In this document: one piece after another, positions 7,771 to 15,062 of the stretch
Position numbering within the stretch: the first letter of the stretch is position 1
How the letters are laid out: every line of letters begins with the position of its first letter
From: an uncultured Psychrobacillus sp.
GTDB taxonomy: Bacteria; Bacillota; Bacilli; Bacillales_A; Planococcaceae
Length of the DNA stretch: 37,477 nt
Reading direction: 5' to 3'
Assembly (NCBI GenBank): GCA_934234185.1
Contig: CAKQHO010000021.1
Coordinates: 1 to 37,477, forward strand
Notes under the pieces: model-generated
What the model saw: only the letters and a program-made list of their open reading frames with translations
Told to the model about the DNA's origin: nothing
The model's database searches: none
Made by a program: the position numbers and the translations under genes

Positions 7771-8144
7771 AAAGCAGTTTCCTCCTTTTTCCCTTTCTTT
7801 AGGAAGAACTCACATAACCGTCCAGTAACAAAAATAGTAAATACCGTGCTAATCATCAAGGAAAGGAGCATCCACCCACCTGTTTTCGAAAGAAACTGTG
7901 GATATTCTATAATACCTACAGTTGCAGGAACGAAAAAAAGAGCAAGAAATGCTAATAAAAATCCAGCTCCCTCTTTTATAAAATCAATGGATACAATTCC
8001 TAATTGCAAACAAGCAAACAATAAAATTAGCCCAACGATACTTCCTGGAAAAGGTATAGAAAGAAACTGAACAAGAAGGGTACCTAAAAGAGAGAATAAA
8101 TATAAAAATAGTATTTGAAAAACTATCAAGCCAATCTTTTTCAT
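7767..8144 (-). CDS. lrgA: LrgA/CidA family holin-like membrane protein
   Basis: The 125-residue protein has four hydrophobic segments and the CidA/LrgA signature PFPGSIVGLILLFACLQLG, then FFVPATVGIIEY and a positively charged tail. It is the partner of LrgB. The ATG at 8144 is the only usable start: there is an in-frame TAA upstream and no ATG, GTG or TTG between. The perfect Shine-Dalgarno GGAGGTGG lies unusually far away, with 29 bases between it and the ATG, 24 of which form a perfect palindrome. If this folds as a hairpin the remaining spacing is about five bases. A sigma-A-like promoter lies upstream at 8205-8233. Confidence 0.92.
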   Translation of the reverse strand: MKKIGLIVFQILFLYLFSLLGTLLVQFLSIPFPGSIVGLILLFACLQLGIVSIDFIKEGAGFLLAFLALFFVPATVGIIEYPQFLSKTGGWMLLSLMISTVFTIFVTGRLCEFFLKKGKKEETAL

Positions 8145-8148
8145 ATGT

Positions 8149-8172
8149 ACTTTAAAAGAGCTCTTTTAAAGT
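8149..8172 (-). promoter_or_regulatory. Perfect 24-bp palindrome between SD and start codon of lrgA
   Basis: ACTTTAAAAGAG is followed directly by its exact reverse complement. The element sits inside the leader, between GGAGGTGG (8174-8181) and the ATG (8142-8144). It could be a protein-binding operator or an RNA hairpin that brings SD and start codon together. Sequence cannot decide between the two. Confidence 0.8.
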
Positions 8173-8204
8173 TCCACCTCCATTGTTATATAAGAATAGA
8201 AAAT

Positions 8205-8233
8205 ATTTTACGCCTGCTCCTCTTAATTGTCTA
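8205..8233 (-). promoter_or_regulatory. Sigma-A promoter of lrgAB
   Basis: On the minus strand TAGACA, a 17-base spacer and TAAAAT each match five of six consensus bases. Transcription would start about 25 bases before GGAGGTGG. Confidence 0.7.
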
Positions 8234-8270
8234 CGAAATAAGAAAAAAAGATATAGTTACAAATAGGATG

Positions 8271-8296
8271 TAAAACCTCTGCGAAAATCACAGAGG
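8271..8296 (-). terminator. Weak terminator after the polysaccharide deacetylase gene
   Basis: CCTCTG and CAGAGG form a six-pair stem with a nine-base loop, followed on the minus strand by four Ts. It lies just after the stop codon at 8304. Confidence 0.5.
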
Positions 8297-8303
8297 CAGC
8301 CTC

Positions 8304-9122
8304 TTATATTCCTTTAATCGTTTTCGGATCAATAAATCCATAGCCTTTTGCACGGAGTCCCTCTACAATTTTCGGCAAGGCTTCTGCTGTCCATGCGCGA
8401 TCATGCATTAATAGATTTGCACCATCTGTTAAATAAGGGGTATTCACCATAATGTCAGCTAAACTATCAGCCTCCATATATTGTTTTTCCCAATCATAGC
8501 CGAATGTCCAATTCATAAGCACCATACCCTCTTGCTCCACAAGCGACTTACTATAGTCTGTATTTACCCCAAAAGGAGCTCGGAAAAATACTGGTTTTTC
8601 ACCAGTTATTTGTTCAACCTTTTCATTCACCTGTAAAATTTCATCTCTTTGCTTTTCCTCTGTGCTATCTTTTAGATTGGCATGCGTTTGTGTATGGTTT
8701 CCAATTGCGAAGCCCATGTCATAAATAGTTCTAAGGTTTTCCTGCTGTTCCTCCGAAGCAAGGAAGTGTCCATTTACAAAGAAAATAGCCGGTACCTCTA
8801 GTTCCTTTAACGTTTTCGCCATCTCTACAGCATTTTTATCAGGCGCATCATCGATTGTCACTAATACTACCTGTGAATCTGCGTCTTCTATAGGGTCAAG
8901 TGTCCAGTTTGCAGAATTTATTTCATATAATTCTTGCACCTCTTCAATAGGTTGCTCTTCCTCTTCCACAGCTTCCTCCGGATCTACAGGCTCGGTTTCG
9001 GGCTCTTGTGTAGTGGTTAAGGTTTCTTTGGGTTCCTGCTCTACCTCTTTCGCTTGATCATCCCCACAAGCTGCTATTACTAATACAAATGCTGCTAATA
9101 AAATCATAGATGTCCATTTCAT
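8304..9122 (-). CDS. Lipoprotein polysaccharide deacetylase (NodB/CE4 domain)
   Basis: This is a secreted, lipid-anchored carbohydrate esterase of family 4, likely acting on peptidoglycan or another N-acetylated cell-wall glycan. From the ATG at 9122 it has a signal peptide ending in the lipobox VIAAC, then an acidic Glu/Pro/Thr-rich linker of about 60 residues and the NodB domain. CE4 motifs are visible: TIDDAPD (motif 1), NHTQTHANL (the metal-binding His pair), RAPFG (motif 3) and LLMHDR (motif 5). An upstream start at 9197 would bury the signal peptide, so it is rejected; GGGATGAGGG lies before the chosen ATG. Motif 1 reads DDAP instead of the common DDGP. The exact substrate is not shown. 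Confidence 0.9.
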   Translation of the reverse strand: MKWTSMILLAAFVLVIAACGDDQAKEVEQEPKETLTTTQEPETEPVDPEEAVEEEEQPIEEVQELYEINSANWTLDPIEDADSQVVLVTIDDAPDKNAVEMAKTLKELEVPAIFFVNGHFLASEEQQENLRTIYDMGFAIGNHTQTHANLKDSTEEKQRDEILQVNEKVEQITGEKPVFFRAPFGVNTDYSKSLVEQEGMVLMNWTFGYDWEKQYMEADSLADIMVNTPYLTDGANLLMHDRAWTAEALPKIVEGLRAKGYGFIDPKTIKGI

Positions 9123-9367
9123 ATGTATGCCCTCATCCCTTCTCTCTACTTTTATTCTATCAAGGTTGCTATTCTCATAGTAGAGTATATATTTCACATT
9201 TCCCTAAATTTAGTCAAAAAAACAAATTATTTTAATAAGGAGATAGGAAGAAACATGGTGGAAACTGCTCTGACTTTAGAATACCCTAACAAATAAAGCC
9301 AAACTTTTAAGACTAATGTTGGAACTCTACAATTTAAAACTCGTCTGCATAGTTAGGAGGAAAACAT

Positions 9368-9940
9368 ATGAATATATTTTTAAATACCTTCGGCTTCTTG
9401 CTCTTCATAGTTACTGTACTTTTACTTCTTGTTTTTATTTTCAAACTAATTATTTTCTTTTTAAAAAAGAAAGACTTCCCCAAAAAACTACTCTCAATCA
9501 TATTCATATGCATATGTGGTTTTATAGGAATATTTATGTATATTCAATATTTTTTTACGTTTGATACGATAAACAAACAGCATACGCAAAATGGTCCTGG
9601 TCCAATATTCTCCCCTACAGAAGAATATTCAGCCAACGCTTATTATGAACCTTATGGCGGAGCTGGTCCTAGTGGTGATGTCAATGTATGGATAGAAATA
9701 ACACATACCAAGGATAATATTAGGAAAATCGTGTATTATGCAGACGCGAAAAGTCATTTTTCAATGAAATGGATAGATGAAAACACATTATCCATCGTTA
9801 ACGAGGAGCTATTAACTCCAACATCAAACAGAAGTATAGAATTAAATATTGATGAAGAAATTTATCATGAAAATGGATTGGCTTGTCAAAGCTTGTTGAT
9901 GAAAAATAGCTATGAAAAGTGCTATCAACATGAAAGGTAA
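9368..9940 (+). CDS. DUF5412 family membrane protein
   Basis: The 190-residue protein has two hydrophobic segments at about residues 5-33 and 40-63, followed by an extracytoplasmic-looking domain with SPTEEYSANAYYEPYGGAGPSGDVNVWIEI, which resembles DUF5412. It has no catalytic motif that I recognise. TAGGAGG lies seven bases before the ATG. It sits in a stretch of poorly conserved genes between the deacetylase and the T-box gene, without an operon partner, and is followed by about 170 bases in which I see only a weak hairpin. The family assignment comes from pattern memory and is moderate. Confidence 0.65.
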   Translation: MNIFLNTFGFLLFIVTVLLLLVFIFKLIIFFLKKKDFPKKLLSIIFICICGFIGIFMYIQYFFTFDTINKQHTQNGPGPIFSPTEEYSANAYYEPYGGAGPSGDVNVWIEITHTKDNIRKIVYYADAKSHFSMKWIDENTLSIVNEELLTPTSNRSIELNIDEEIYHENGLACQSLLMKNSYEKCYQHER

Positions 9941-10109
9941 GCTGGATAAGCATACTTGTTGTTTCGTTTTTCCTAATAAACTGTTAGGACTATCGTTAAA
10001 TTTACAAAGCAAAGTTATAGAAATGTTACCAAAAGACGCTTTGAGAGCTTTTATCATTAATTTTTAACTTTATCATCACTTTTATAAAATAATACCTTTG
10101 GAGGGCTGT

Positions 10110-10541
10110 ATGGAGAAAACAAGTTTATATGCATACATTAGTTTTACTGGTAAGGATGATGTTGACGATTTTCCTGTCGAAGTAGTAACAGAGATGTTAG
10201 GTGTACAGCCCACAACAATTTTGCGAATGGGTGAAAGAATAAATGATGTACGTACACGTTCATTTACATCGTGGCAATACGAATCTGAAACATTGGAGAC
10301 ACTTGATGTGGATGATGTTTTACTACCCATTTTTAATGTTTTTCAGGACAAAACAGATTCAATTAACCGTTTAAATGAAAAGTTGAATTTGAATGTACAG
10401 ATTGAAATAGTGATAACAATGATAGATGGTTATACCCCAGGTTTGGTAATCTATCCTGAATTTAGTAGGTTTGCTTCTGCTATCAATGCTTTTATCGACA
10501 TTGATATGTATGTATATCCTTTTAGGGAACCTGAGGAATAA
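10110..10541 (+). CDS. DUF4279 domain protein
   Basis: This 143-residue acidic cytoplasmic protein contains the segments LYAYISFTGKDDVDDFPVEVVTEMLG and MYVYPF near the end, which resemble DUF4279 proteins. These are small proteins of unknown function, often found singly in accessory regions of Bacillus genomes. The ATG at 10110 is chosen since GGAGG is five bases upstream; a TTG at 10098 overlaps that site. No toxin or secretion gene lies next to it, so a role as an immunity protein cannot be claimed. Confidence 0.65.
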   Translation: MEKTSLYAYISFTGKDDVDDFPVEVVTEMLGVQPTTILRMGERINDVRTRSFTSWQYESETLETLDVDDVLLPIFNVFQDKTDSINRLNEKLNLNVQIEIVITMIDGYTPGLVIYPEFSRFASAINAFIDIDMYVYPFREPEE

Positions 10542-10609
10542 CAACTGATACTTAATGAATACGATATAAATTTCAAATCTCAATTTACTTTCTTGTTCCA
10601 CAAACGGGT

Positions 10610-10642
10610 GCGTTGATCAAAGCTGGGATAAACGCTCTTTTT
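10610..10642 (+). terminator. Possible terminator after the DUF4279 gene
   Basis: GCGTT and AACGC pair across a 16-base loop and are followed by TCTTTTT. Otherwise the 158 bases from 10542 to 10699 contain no gene that I can support. Confidence 0.4.
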
Positions 10643-10699
10643 GTTGAATTTCTTATTGTAGAAAAGGGGCAGGTTAGTAAATATTCCAATAAGAACTTA

Positions 10700-10728
10700 T
10701 TGATTAAAATGTGGATAAATTGTAAAAT
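10700..10728 (+). promoter_or_regulatory. Promoter of the T-box leader
   Basis: TTGATT, a 17-base spacer and TAAAAT form a good sigma-A promoter. Transcription would begin near 10736, directly before the T-box stem I. Confidence 0.7.
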
Positions 10729-10735
10729 AAAAGTA

Positions 10736-10982
10736 ATATAAATTAAGGAAAACACAATGAATGGGAGTATTAAGGATTATTTATTGATTAGAGAGCTGTC
10801 GGTTGGTGAAAGGCAGTCAATAAATTCCCCAACTCGCCCAGGAGTGGTAAGACTGATATTAAAGTCTTAACGGCTAACCTCGTAATAGGTTTTTGAGTGG
10901 ATTTGTTTTAATTAAACAAATCAAAAAGAGTGGTACCACGTAGGTATAGCCTATCGTCTCTTATGGGATGATGGGCTTTTTT
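10736..10982 (+). promoter_or_regulatory. T-box riboswitch (probably tRNA-Pro) with terminator
   Basis: This leader senses uncharged tRNA and controls read-through into the downstream hydrolase gene. Stem I has AGAGAG (10790-10795) and an apical hairpin CTGTC...GGCAG with loop GGTTGGTGAAA. Below it ATTTATTGA (10779-10787) pairs with TCAATAAAT (10817-10825). The 3' side of the next internal loop reads TCCCCAA, so the specifier is probably CCC or CCA (proline). A stem GATTTGTTT/AAACAAATC (10900-10922) precedes the T-box. The antiterminator pairs AAGAG with CTCTT and holds the canonical seven-base bulge TGGTACC (10931-10937); the T in TGGT fits a tRNA with discriminator A, as in tRNA-Pro. The competing terminator is 10948-10977 followed by Ts. 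The riboswitch class is certain; the amino acid is inferred. Confidence 0.92.
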
Positions 10983-11005
10983 ATATTTTTAAGGAGGGAT
11001 GATAA

Positions 11006-12034
11006 GTGATAATAAAATATCCAAAAGCTTTACAAAAAGGGGATAAAATTGCTGTTACAGCAATTTCGAGTGGTGTAGAGAAACCATTACATATATTATT
11101 AGAGAAAGCAAAAAGTAACATTGAATCTCTAGGGTATAAAGTAGAATTAGCAAAAACGGTATGGAATGATGAGAAATCAAGAAGTGCAACAAAAGAAATA
11201 AGAGCAGAAGAATTTATGGAGCTATTAGCTGATCCGGCAATTAAAGCGATTATTCCACCATGGGGAGGACAATTTTCTTTAGAAATTCTTCCGTTGTTAG
11301 ATTGGGAGAAAATCAAAAAACATACTCCCAAGTGGATATTAGGTTATTCGGATATAAGTACGATTAACTTTGTTTATACCACCATAACAGGTAATGCATC
11401 AGCACATGGCATAAACTTTGTGGAGATGTCCGCACCAACATTAGATGAAACGAGCAGTAGTTGGCATAATGTACTGACAGCGAATCATGGAGATATCATA
11501 AATCAAAAATCATCTTTTGAATTTCAATCCTCATGGGAGAAGGTATTTATGAATCCAGCAACAGGTTTTTATTTTGATACCAAAACAGAATGGAAAAGTA
11601 TAAATACACATGAACATTTTTCTGGAAGATTCTTAGGAGGCGTTATTAATACAATACAAAATCTTCATGGAACACCATTCGATCAAGTGGAAGAATACTT
11701 AGATACGTATACAAAGGATTACGGCACAATCTGGTATCTTGAAAGCGTAGGAATGAGTGCAGCTGAAATATATCGTGCTTTGTGGCAGATGAAAATAAAT
11801 GGATGGTTTAAAAATACTAATGGAGTGTTAATTGGCAGATCAAGTGGATATGCTCCAACAAAAGATTATGAACTAGAAGATGTTTTGATGGACATTTTTT
11901 ATCATGATAATATTCCGTTTATTTATGATGTTGATATTGGACATTTGCCGCCACAAAATACATTAGTTAATGGTGCGCTCGCAAATGTATCATACAAAAA
12001 TGGTATCGGAAAAATAACTATGCACTTTAAGTAG
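11006..12034 (+). CDS. S66 family serine peptidase, MccF / LD-carboxypeptidase-like
   Basis: The 342-residue cytoplasmic protein is a family S66 hydrolase. Members either trim the tetrapeptide of recycled murein (LdcA) or, as MccF, cleave microcin C-like aminoacyl-nucleotide antibiotics. The catalytic Ser lies in GYSD (about Ser115), followed by Glu in WYLES and His in GHLPPQN. PPWGG near residue 84 matches the oxyanion region. The start is a GTG at 11006 with AAGGAGGG seven bases upstream; an ATG at 10999 is in another frame. There is no signal peptide, which fits both roles. The T-box in front implies induction when a charged tRNA runs low, which is the effect of a synthetase-inhibiting substrate of MccF, so I favour the MccF role. 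Confidence 0.85.
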   Translation: MIIKYPKALQKGDKIAVTAISSGVEKPLHILLEKAKSNIESLGYKVELAKTVWNDEKSRSATKEIRAEEFMELLADPAIKAIIPPWGGQFSLEILPLLDWEKIKKHTPKWILGYSDISTINFVYTTITGNASAHGINFVEMSAPTLDETSSSWHNVLTANHGDIINQKSSFEFQSSWEKVFMNPATGFYFDTKTEWKSINTHEHFSGRFLGGVINTIQNLHGTPFDQVEEYLDTYTKDYGTIWYLESVGMSAAEIYRALWQMKINGWFKNTNGVLIGRSSGYAPTKDYELEDVLMDIFYHDNIPFIYDVDIGHLPPQNTLVNGALANVSYKNGIGKITMHFK

Positions 12035-12136
12035 ACTTTTTATAACTTAAGTGAGTTATAAGATATTTAAAGTTAACAAAACAATTAATGTTCTTATTAA
12101 ACAAACAGGGGCTTTAGTAAAAAACAATATTAAAGT

Positions 12137-12172
12137 AAAATGAGCCAGGAGAAAATATCCTAGCTCATTTTT
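12137..12172 (+). terminator. Terminator of the MccF-like gene
   Basis: TGAGC pairs with GCTCA and AGGA with TCCT around a short loop, and the stem ends in five Ts. Confidence 0.75.
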
Positions 12173-12210
12173 GTGTATTTTAAATCAACCTTTACCTTTA
12201 ACAAAGCCAA

Positions 12211-12248
12211 AAAAAAGAGAATCGAGACAATTATCTCGATTCCCTTTT
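12211..12248. terminator. Bidirectional terminator at the end of the pdh operon
   Basis: GAATCGAGA and TCTCGATTC form a perfect nine-pair stem with a six-base loop, flanked by seven As on the left and six Ts on the right, so it can stop transcription in both directions. Confidence 0.85.
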
Positions 12249-12259
12249 TTATATACTAA

Positions 12260-13672
12260 TTATTTAGAAATAATATGGATTGGATGACCCATTACTACTT
12301 CTGCTGCTTCCATTGCAATTTCACCTAAAGTTGGGTGAGCATGAATAGTCATAGCGATATCTTCTACAGTCATACCAGCTTCAATTGCAAGACCAAGCTC
12401 AGCAATCATATCTGAAGCTCCTTGACCTACGATTTGAGCTCCAAGTAATAAGCCGTCCTCTTTGCGAGAAACAAGCTTCACAAAGCCTTCTGTAGCATTT
12501 AATGCAAGCGCACGTCCGTTAGCACCGAATGGGAACTTACCAGCCACTACATCATAGCCTTGCTCTTTTGCTTGTGCTTCAGATAAACCTACAGTAGCAA
12601 GCTCTGGATCTGTGAAACATACTGCTGGAATAGCTAAGTAATCTACTACAGATGATTGACCAGCAATTGCTTCTGCAGCAACTTTCCCCTCGTAAGAAGC
12701 TTTGTGTGCTAATTGAGGACCAGATACAACATCACCAATTGCATAAATGTTTGAAATGCTAGTGCGACATTGTTTGTCTACTTCTAGTAGTCCACGCTCA
12801 GCAAATTTGATGCCTAATTCCTCTAAGCCAATTTCATCCGTATTTGGACGACGACCTACAGTAACTAATACATAATCAGCTTCCACTGTTTTTTCTTCTC
12901 CGCCAGCTTCGTAAGTAACAGTAACTCCTGTTTCTGTTTCTTCCACGCCTTTAGCTGAAGCTTTCACTACTACTTCTACGCCTTTTTTCTTTAAGCCTTT
13001 TTTCACGATAGTAGTCATTTGTTTTTCGAAGCCAGCTAAGATATCATCTCCGCCTTCGATAATCGTTACTTGAGAGCCAAGGTTTGCGTAAGCAGAACCA
13101 AGCTCAGTGCCGATATATCCTCCGCCGATTACAACTAATTTCCCTGGAATTTCTTCAAGGTTTAGAGCACCAGTTGAGTTAATGACACGTTTTGTATATT
13201 TAAAAGTTGGAATTTCAACTGGACGAGATCCAGTTGCAATAATCGCGTTTTTAAATTTGTAAGTTTGAGCAGAAGTTTCATTCATTACACGAACAGTATT
13301 CGCATCTACAAAATAAGCTTCTCCACTAACAACCTCTACGTTATTACCTTTCAACAAGCCAGAAACTCCACTAGTTAATTTCTTTACAACACTTTCCTTG
13401 AAAGCTTGTGCTTTTGAGAAGTCAATTTTAACGTCAGTTGCTGTAATACCCATATCATCAGAATGCTTTGCATGTTCAAAACGGTGTCCAACAGAAATCA
13501 ATGCTTTTGAAGGAATACACCCTACGTTTAAGCACACTCCACCAATGTGTTCTTTTTCTACTACTACAACCTTTTGTCCAGTTTGTGCTGCGCGAATCGC
13601 TGCAACATATCCTCCAGGACCTGAACCAATAACCAAAGTATCTGTTTCGATTGGGAAATCTCCTACTACCAT
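12260..13672 (-). CDS. pdhD: Dihydrolipoyl dehydrogenase, E3 of pyruvate dehydrogenase
   Basis: E3 reoxidises the dihydrolipoyl arms of the E2 subunit and passes electrons through FAD and a redox disulfide to NAD+. The 470-residue protein has the FAD-binding GSGPGGYVAAIRAAQ near residue 16, the redox-active disulfide GGVCLNVGCIPSK, the NAD-binding GGGYIGTELGSAYANLG, the second FAD segment NIYAIGDV and the C-terminal active-site HAHPTLGE. It starts four bases after the pdhC stop and its ribosome site GGAGGCG lies within the last codons of pdhC. It is the last gene of the operon and is followed by a strong terminator. The E3 may also serve other 2-oxoacid dehydrogenases. Confidence 0.97.
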   Translation of the reverse strand: MVVGDFPIETDTLVIGSGPGGYVAAIRAAQTGQKVVVVEKEHIGGVCLNVGCIPSKALISVGHRFEHAKHSDDMGITATDVKIDFSKAQAFKESVVKKLTSGVSGLLKGNNVEVVSGEAYFVDANTVRVMNETSAQTYKFKNAIIATGSRPVEIPTFKYTKRVINSTGALNLEEIPGKLVVIGGGYIGTELGSAYANLGSQVTIIEGGDDILAGFEKQMTTIVKKGLKKKGVEVVVKASAKGVEETETGVTVTYEAGGEEKTVEADYVLVTVGRRPNTDEIGLEELGIKFAERGLLEVDKQCRTSISNIYAIGDVVSGPQLAHKASYEGKVAAEAIAGQSSVVDYLAIPAVCFTDPELATVGLSEAQAKEQGYDVVAGKFPFGANGRALALNATEGFVKLVSRKEDGLLLGAQIVGQGASDMIAELGLAIEAGMTVEDIAMTIHAHPTLGEIAMEAAEVVMGHPIHIISK

Positions 13673-13676
13673 TTTT

Positions 13677-15032
13677 TTACGCCTCCATTAATAATAATTC
13701 TGGACTGCCAAGTAATCGTTTTAAGTGATTCAACGCGTGTTGTGCAGTCGCTCCATCGATCATGCGATGATCAAAGCTCAATGATAATGCTAACACAGGA
13801 GCCGCTACAATTTCACTATTTTTTATTACAGGTTTCTCAGAAATTCGACCAATTCCAAGTATTGCTACTTCTGGGTGATTAATAACGGGTGTAAACCACT
13901 GTCCACCAGCTGATCCAATATTCGTGATAGAGCATGATGCACCCTTCATTTCAGCAGAAGATAATTTACCTTCTCTTGCTTTCGTAGCTAAGGAATTAAT
14001 TTCGTCAGAGATTGAAAATACTGATTTACGATCTGCATGCTTAATTACTGGTACTAGTAATCCTTTATCCGTATCTGCTGCAATACCAATATTGAAATAA
14101 TGCTTTTGAATAACCTCATTCGTCTCATCATCATATGATGTATTTAATTGTGGATATTCGCGAAGTGTGCTTACTAATGCCTTTACCACGTACGGTAAAT
14201 ATGTTAGTTTAATATTTTTCTCTGCAGCAATATCCTTGAATTTTTTACGATGAGCAACAAGCTCTGTCACATCGACTTCATCCATTAAGGTCACATGTGG
14301 GGCAGTATGCTTAGAGTGTACCATCGCTTTCGCAATTGCTTTACGCATAGGAGAAAGCTTTTCTCGCGTTTCTGGGAATTCTCCCTCAAAGGATACAGGA
14401 GCTTTTACTTTTTCCTCTGTTGCTGCTTCTTTAGTTTCTTCCACTTCTTTAGAAGCTGCTTCCGTAGAAGGTTGATCTCCAGATAAGAACGCTTCAATAT
14501 CCTCTTTTAAGATACGTCCGTTTTTCCCTGTTCCAGAAACCTCCATAATGTCCACTTCGTTTTCACGGGCAAACTTTCGAACTGAAGGCATAGCGATTAC
14601 TCTTGTATTACCCTTTGGAGCCTCTTTTACACTTTCGCTTTCCACCTTTTTAGATTCAGTAGGTGGGGCTTGATTTTTAGAAGCATCTACAGGTTCCTTC
14701 TCTAATTTTTGGCCATCCTCGAATGTTGATTGAACCTGCGCCTCTGTTTTTTCTTCTCCACTATGATCCCCTTTAAACTGAAGATCCTCATAACCAGGAG
14801 CATCAAGCTTTACAAGCACATCTCCTACAACTGCAACCGTTCCCTCTTCAACAAGCACATCTGTTACTTTACCTTTTACAGGAGAAGGAATTTCTACAAC
14901 TGCTTTATCATTTTGTACTTCACATAAAATATCATCCTCTTGTACTTCATCGCCAGGCTTAACAAACCACTTAACGATTTCCCCCTCATGGATACCCTCT
15001 CCGATATCCGGTAAACGAAATTCAAATGACAA
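13677..15032 (-). CDS. pdhC: Dihydrolipoamide acetyltransferase, E2 of pyruvate dehydrogenase
   Basis: E2 is the core of the complex and transfers the acetyl group from lipoyl lysine to CoA. One lipoyl domain is present (residues 1-78, with the lipoylated Lys in VQNDKAVVEIP), then a flexible Glu/Lys/Ala-rich linker, a peripheral subunit-binding domain (MPSVRKFARENEVDI...GRILKEDI), a second linker and the catalytic domain with the HRMIDGA active-site motif. I place the start at a TTG at 15032, giving MSFEFRLPDIGEG as in B. subtilis; a GTG nine bases further up is in the GGGTGAGG ribosome site. The product is 451 residues. Confidence 0.95.
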   Translation of the reverse strand: MSFEFRLPDIGEGIHEGEIVKWFVKPGDEVQEDDILCEVQNDKAVVEIPSPVKGKVTDVLVEEGTVAVVGDVLVKLDAPGYEDLQFKGDHSGEEKTEAQVQSTFEDGQKLEKEPVDASKNQAPPTESKKVESESVKEAPKGNTRVIAMPSVRKFARENEVDIMEVSGTGKNGRILKEDIEAFLSGDQPSTEAASKEVEETKEAATEEKVKAPVSFEGEFPETREKLSPMRKAIAKAMVHSKHTAPHVTLMDEVDVTELVAHRKKFKDIAAEKNIKLTYLPYVVKALVSTLREYPQLNTSYDDETNEVIQKHYFNIGIAADTDKGLLVPVIKHADRKSVFSISDEINSLATKAREGKLSSAEMKGASCSITNIGSAGGQWFTPVINHPEVAILGIGRISEKPVIKNSEIVAAPVLALSLSFDHRMIDGATAQHALNHLKRLLGSPELLLMEA

Positions 15033-15062
15033 AGTCCTCACCCTTTCTATATCAAATAATCA

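Noticed and set aside
9255..9296. 13-codon frame (MVETALTLEYPNK) with a GGAGATAGGA upstream
   Set aside because: Too short, no terminator or conserved partner, and the next gene has its own strong SD; chance is more likely.
9842..10057. 71-residue minus-strand frame behind the DUF5412 gene
   Set aside because: It overlaps the end of the real gene, has no ribosome site and no recognisable family.
10826..10829. Serine (TCC) as the T-box specifier
   Set aside because: The TGGT bulge requires discriminator A, which tRNA-Ser lacks; not fully excluded because the exact loop alignment is inferred.
12041..12060. Inverted repeat TATAACT-N6-AGTTATA after the MccF-like gene
   Set aside because: AT-only stem without T-tract; the better terminator lies 80 bases further on. 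I see no function for it.
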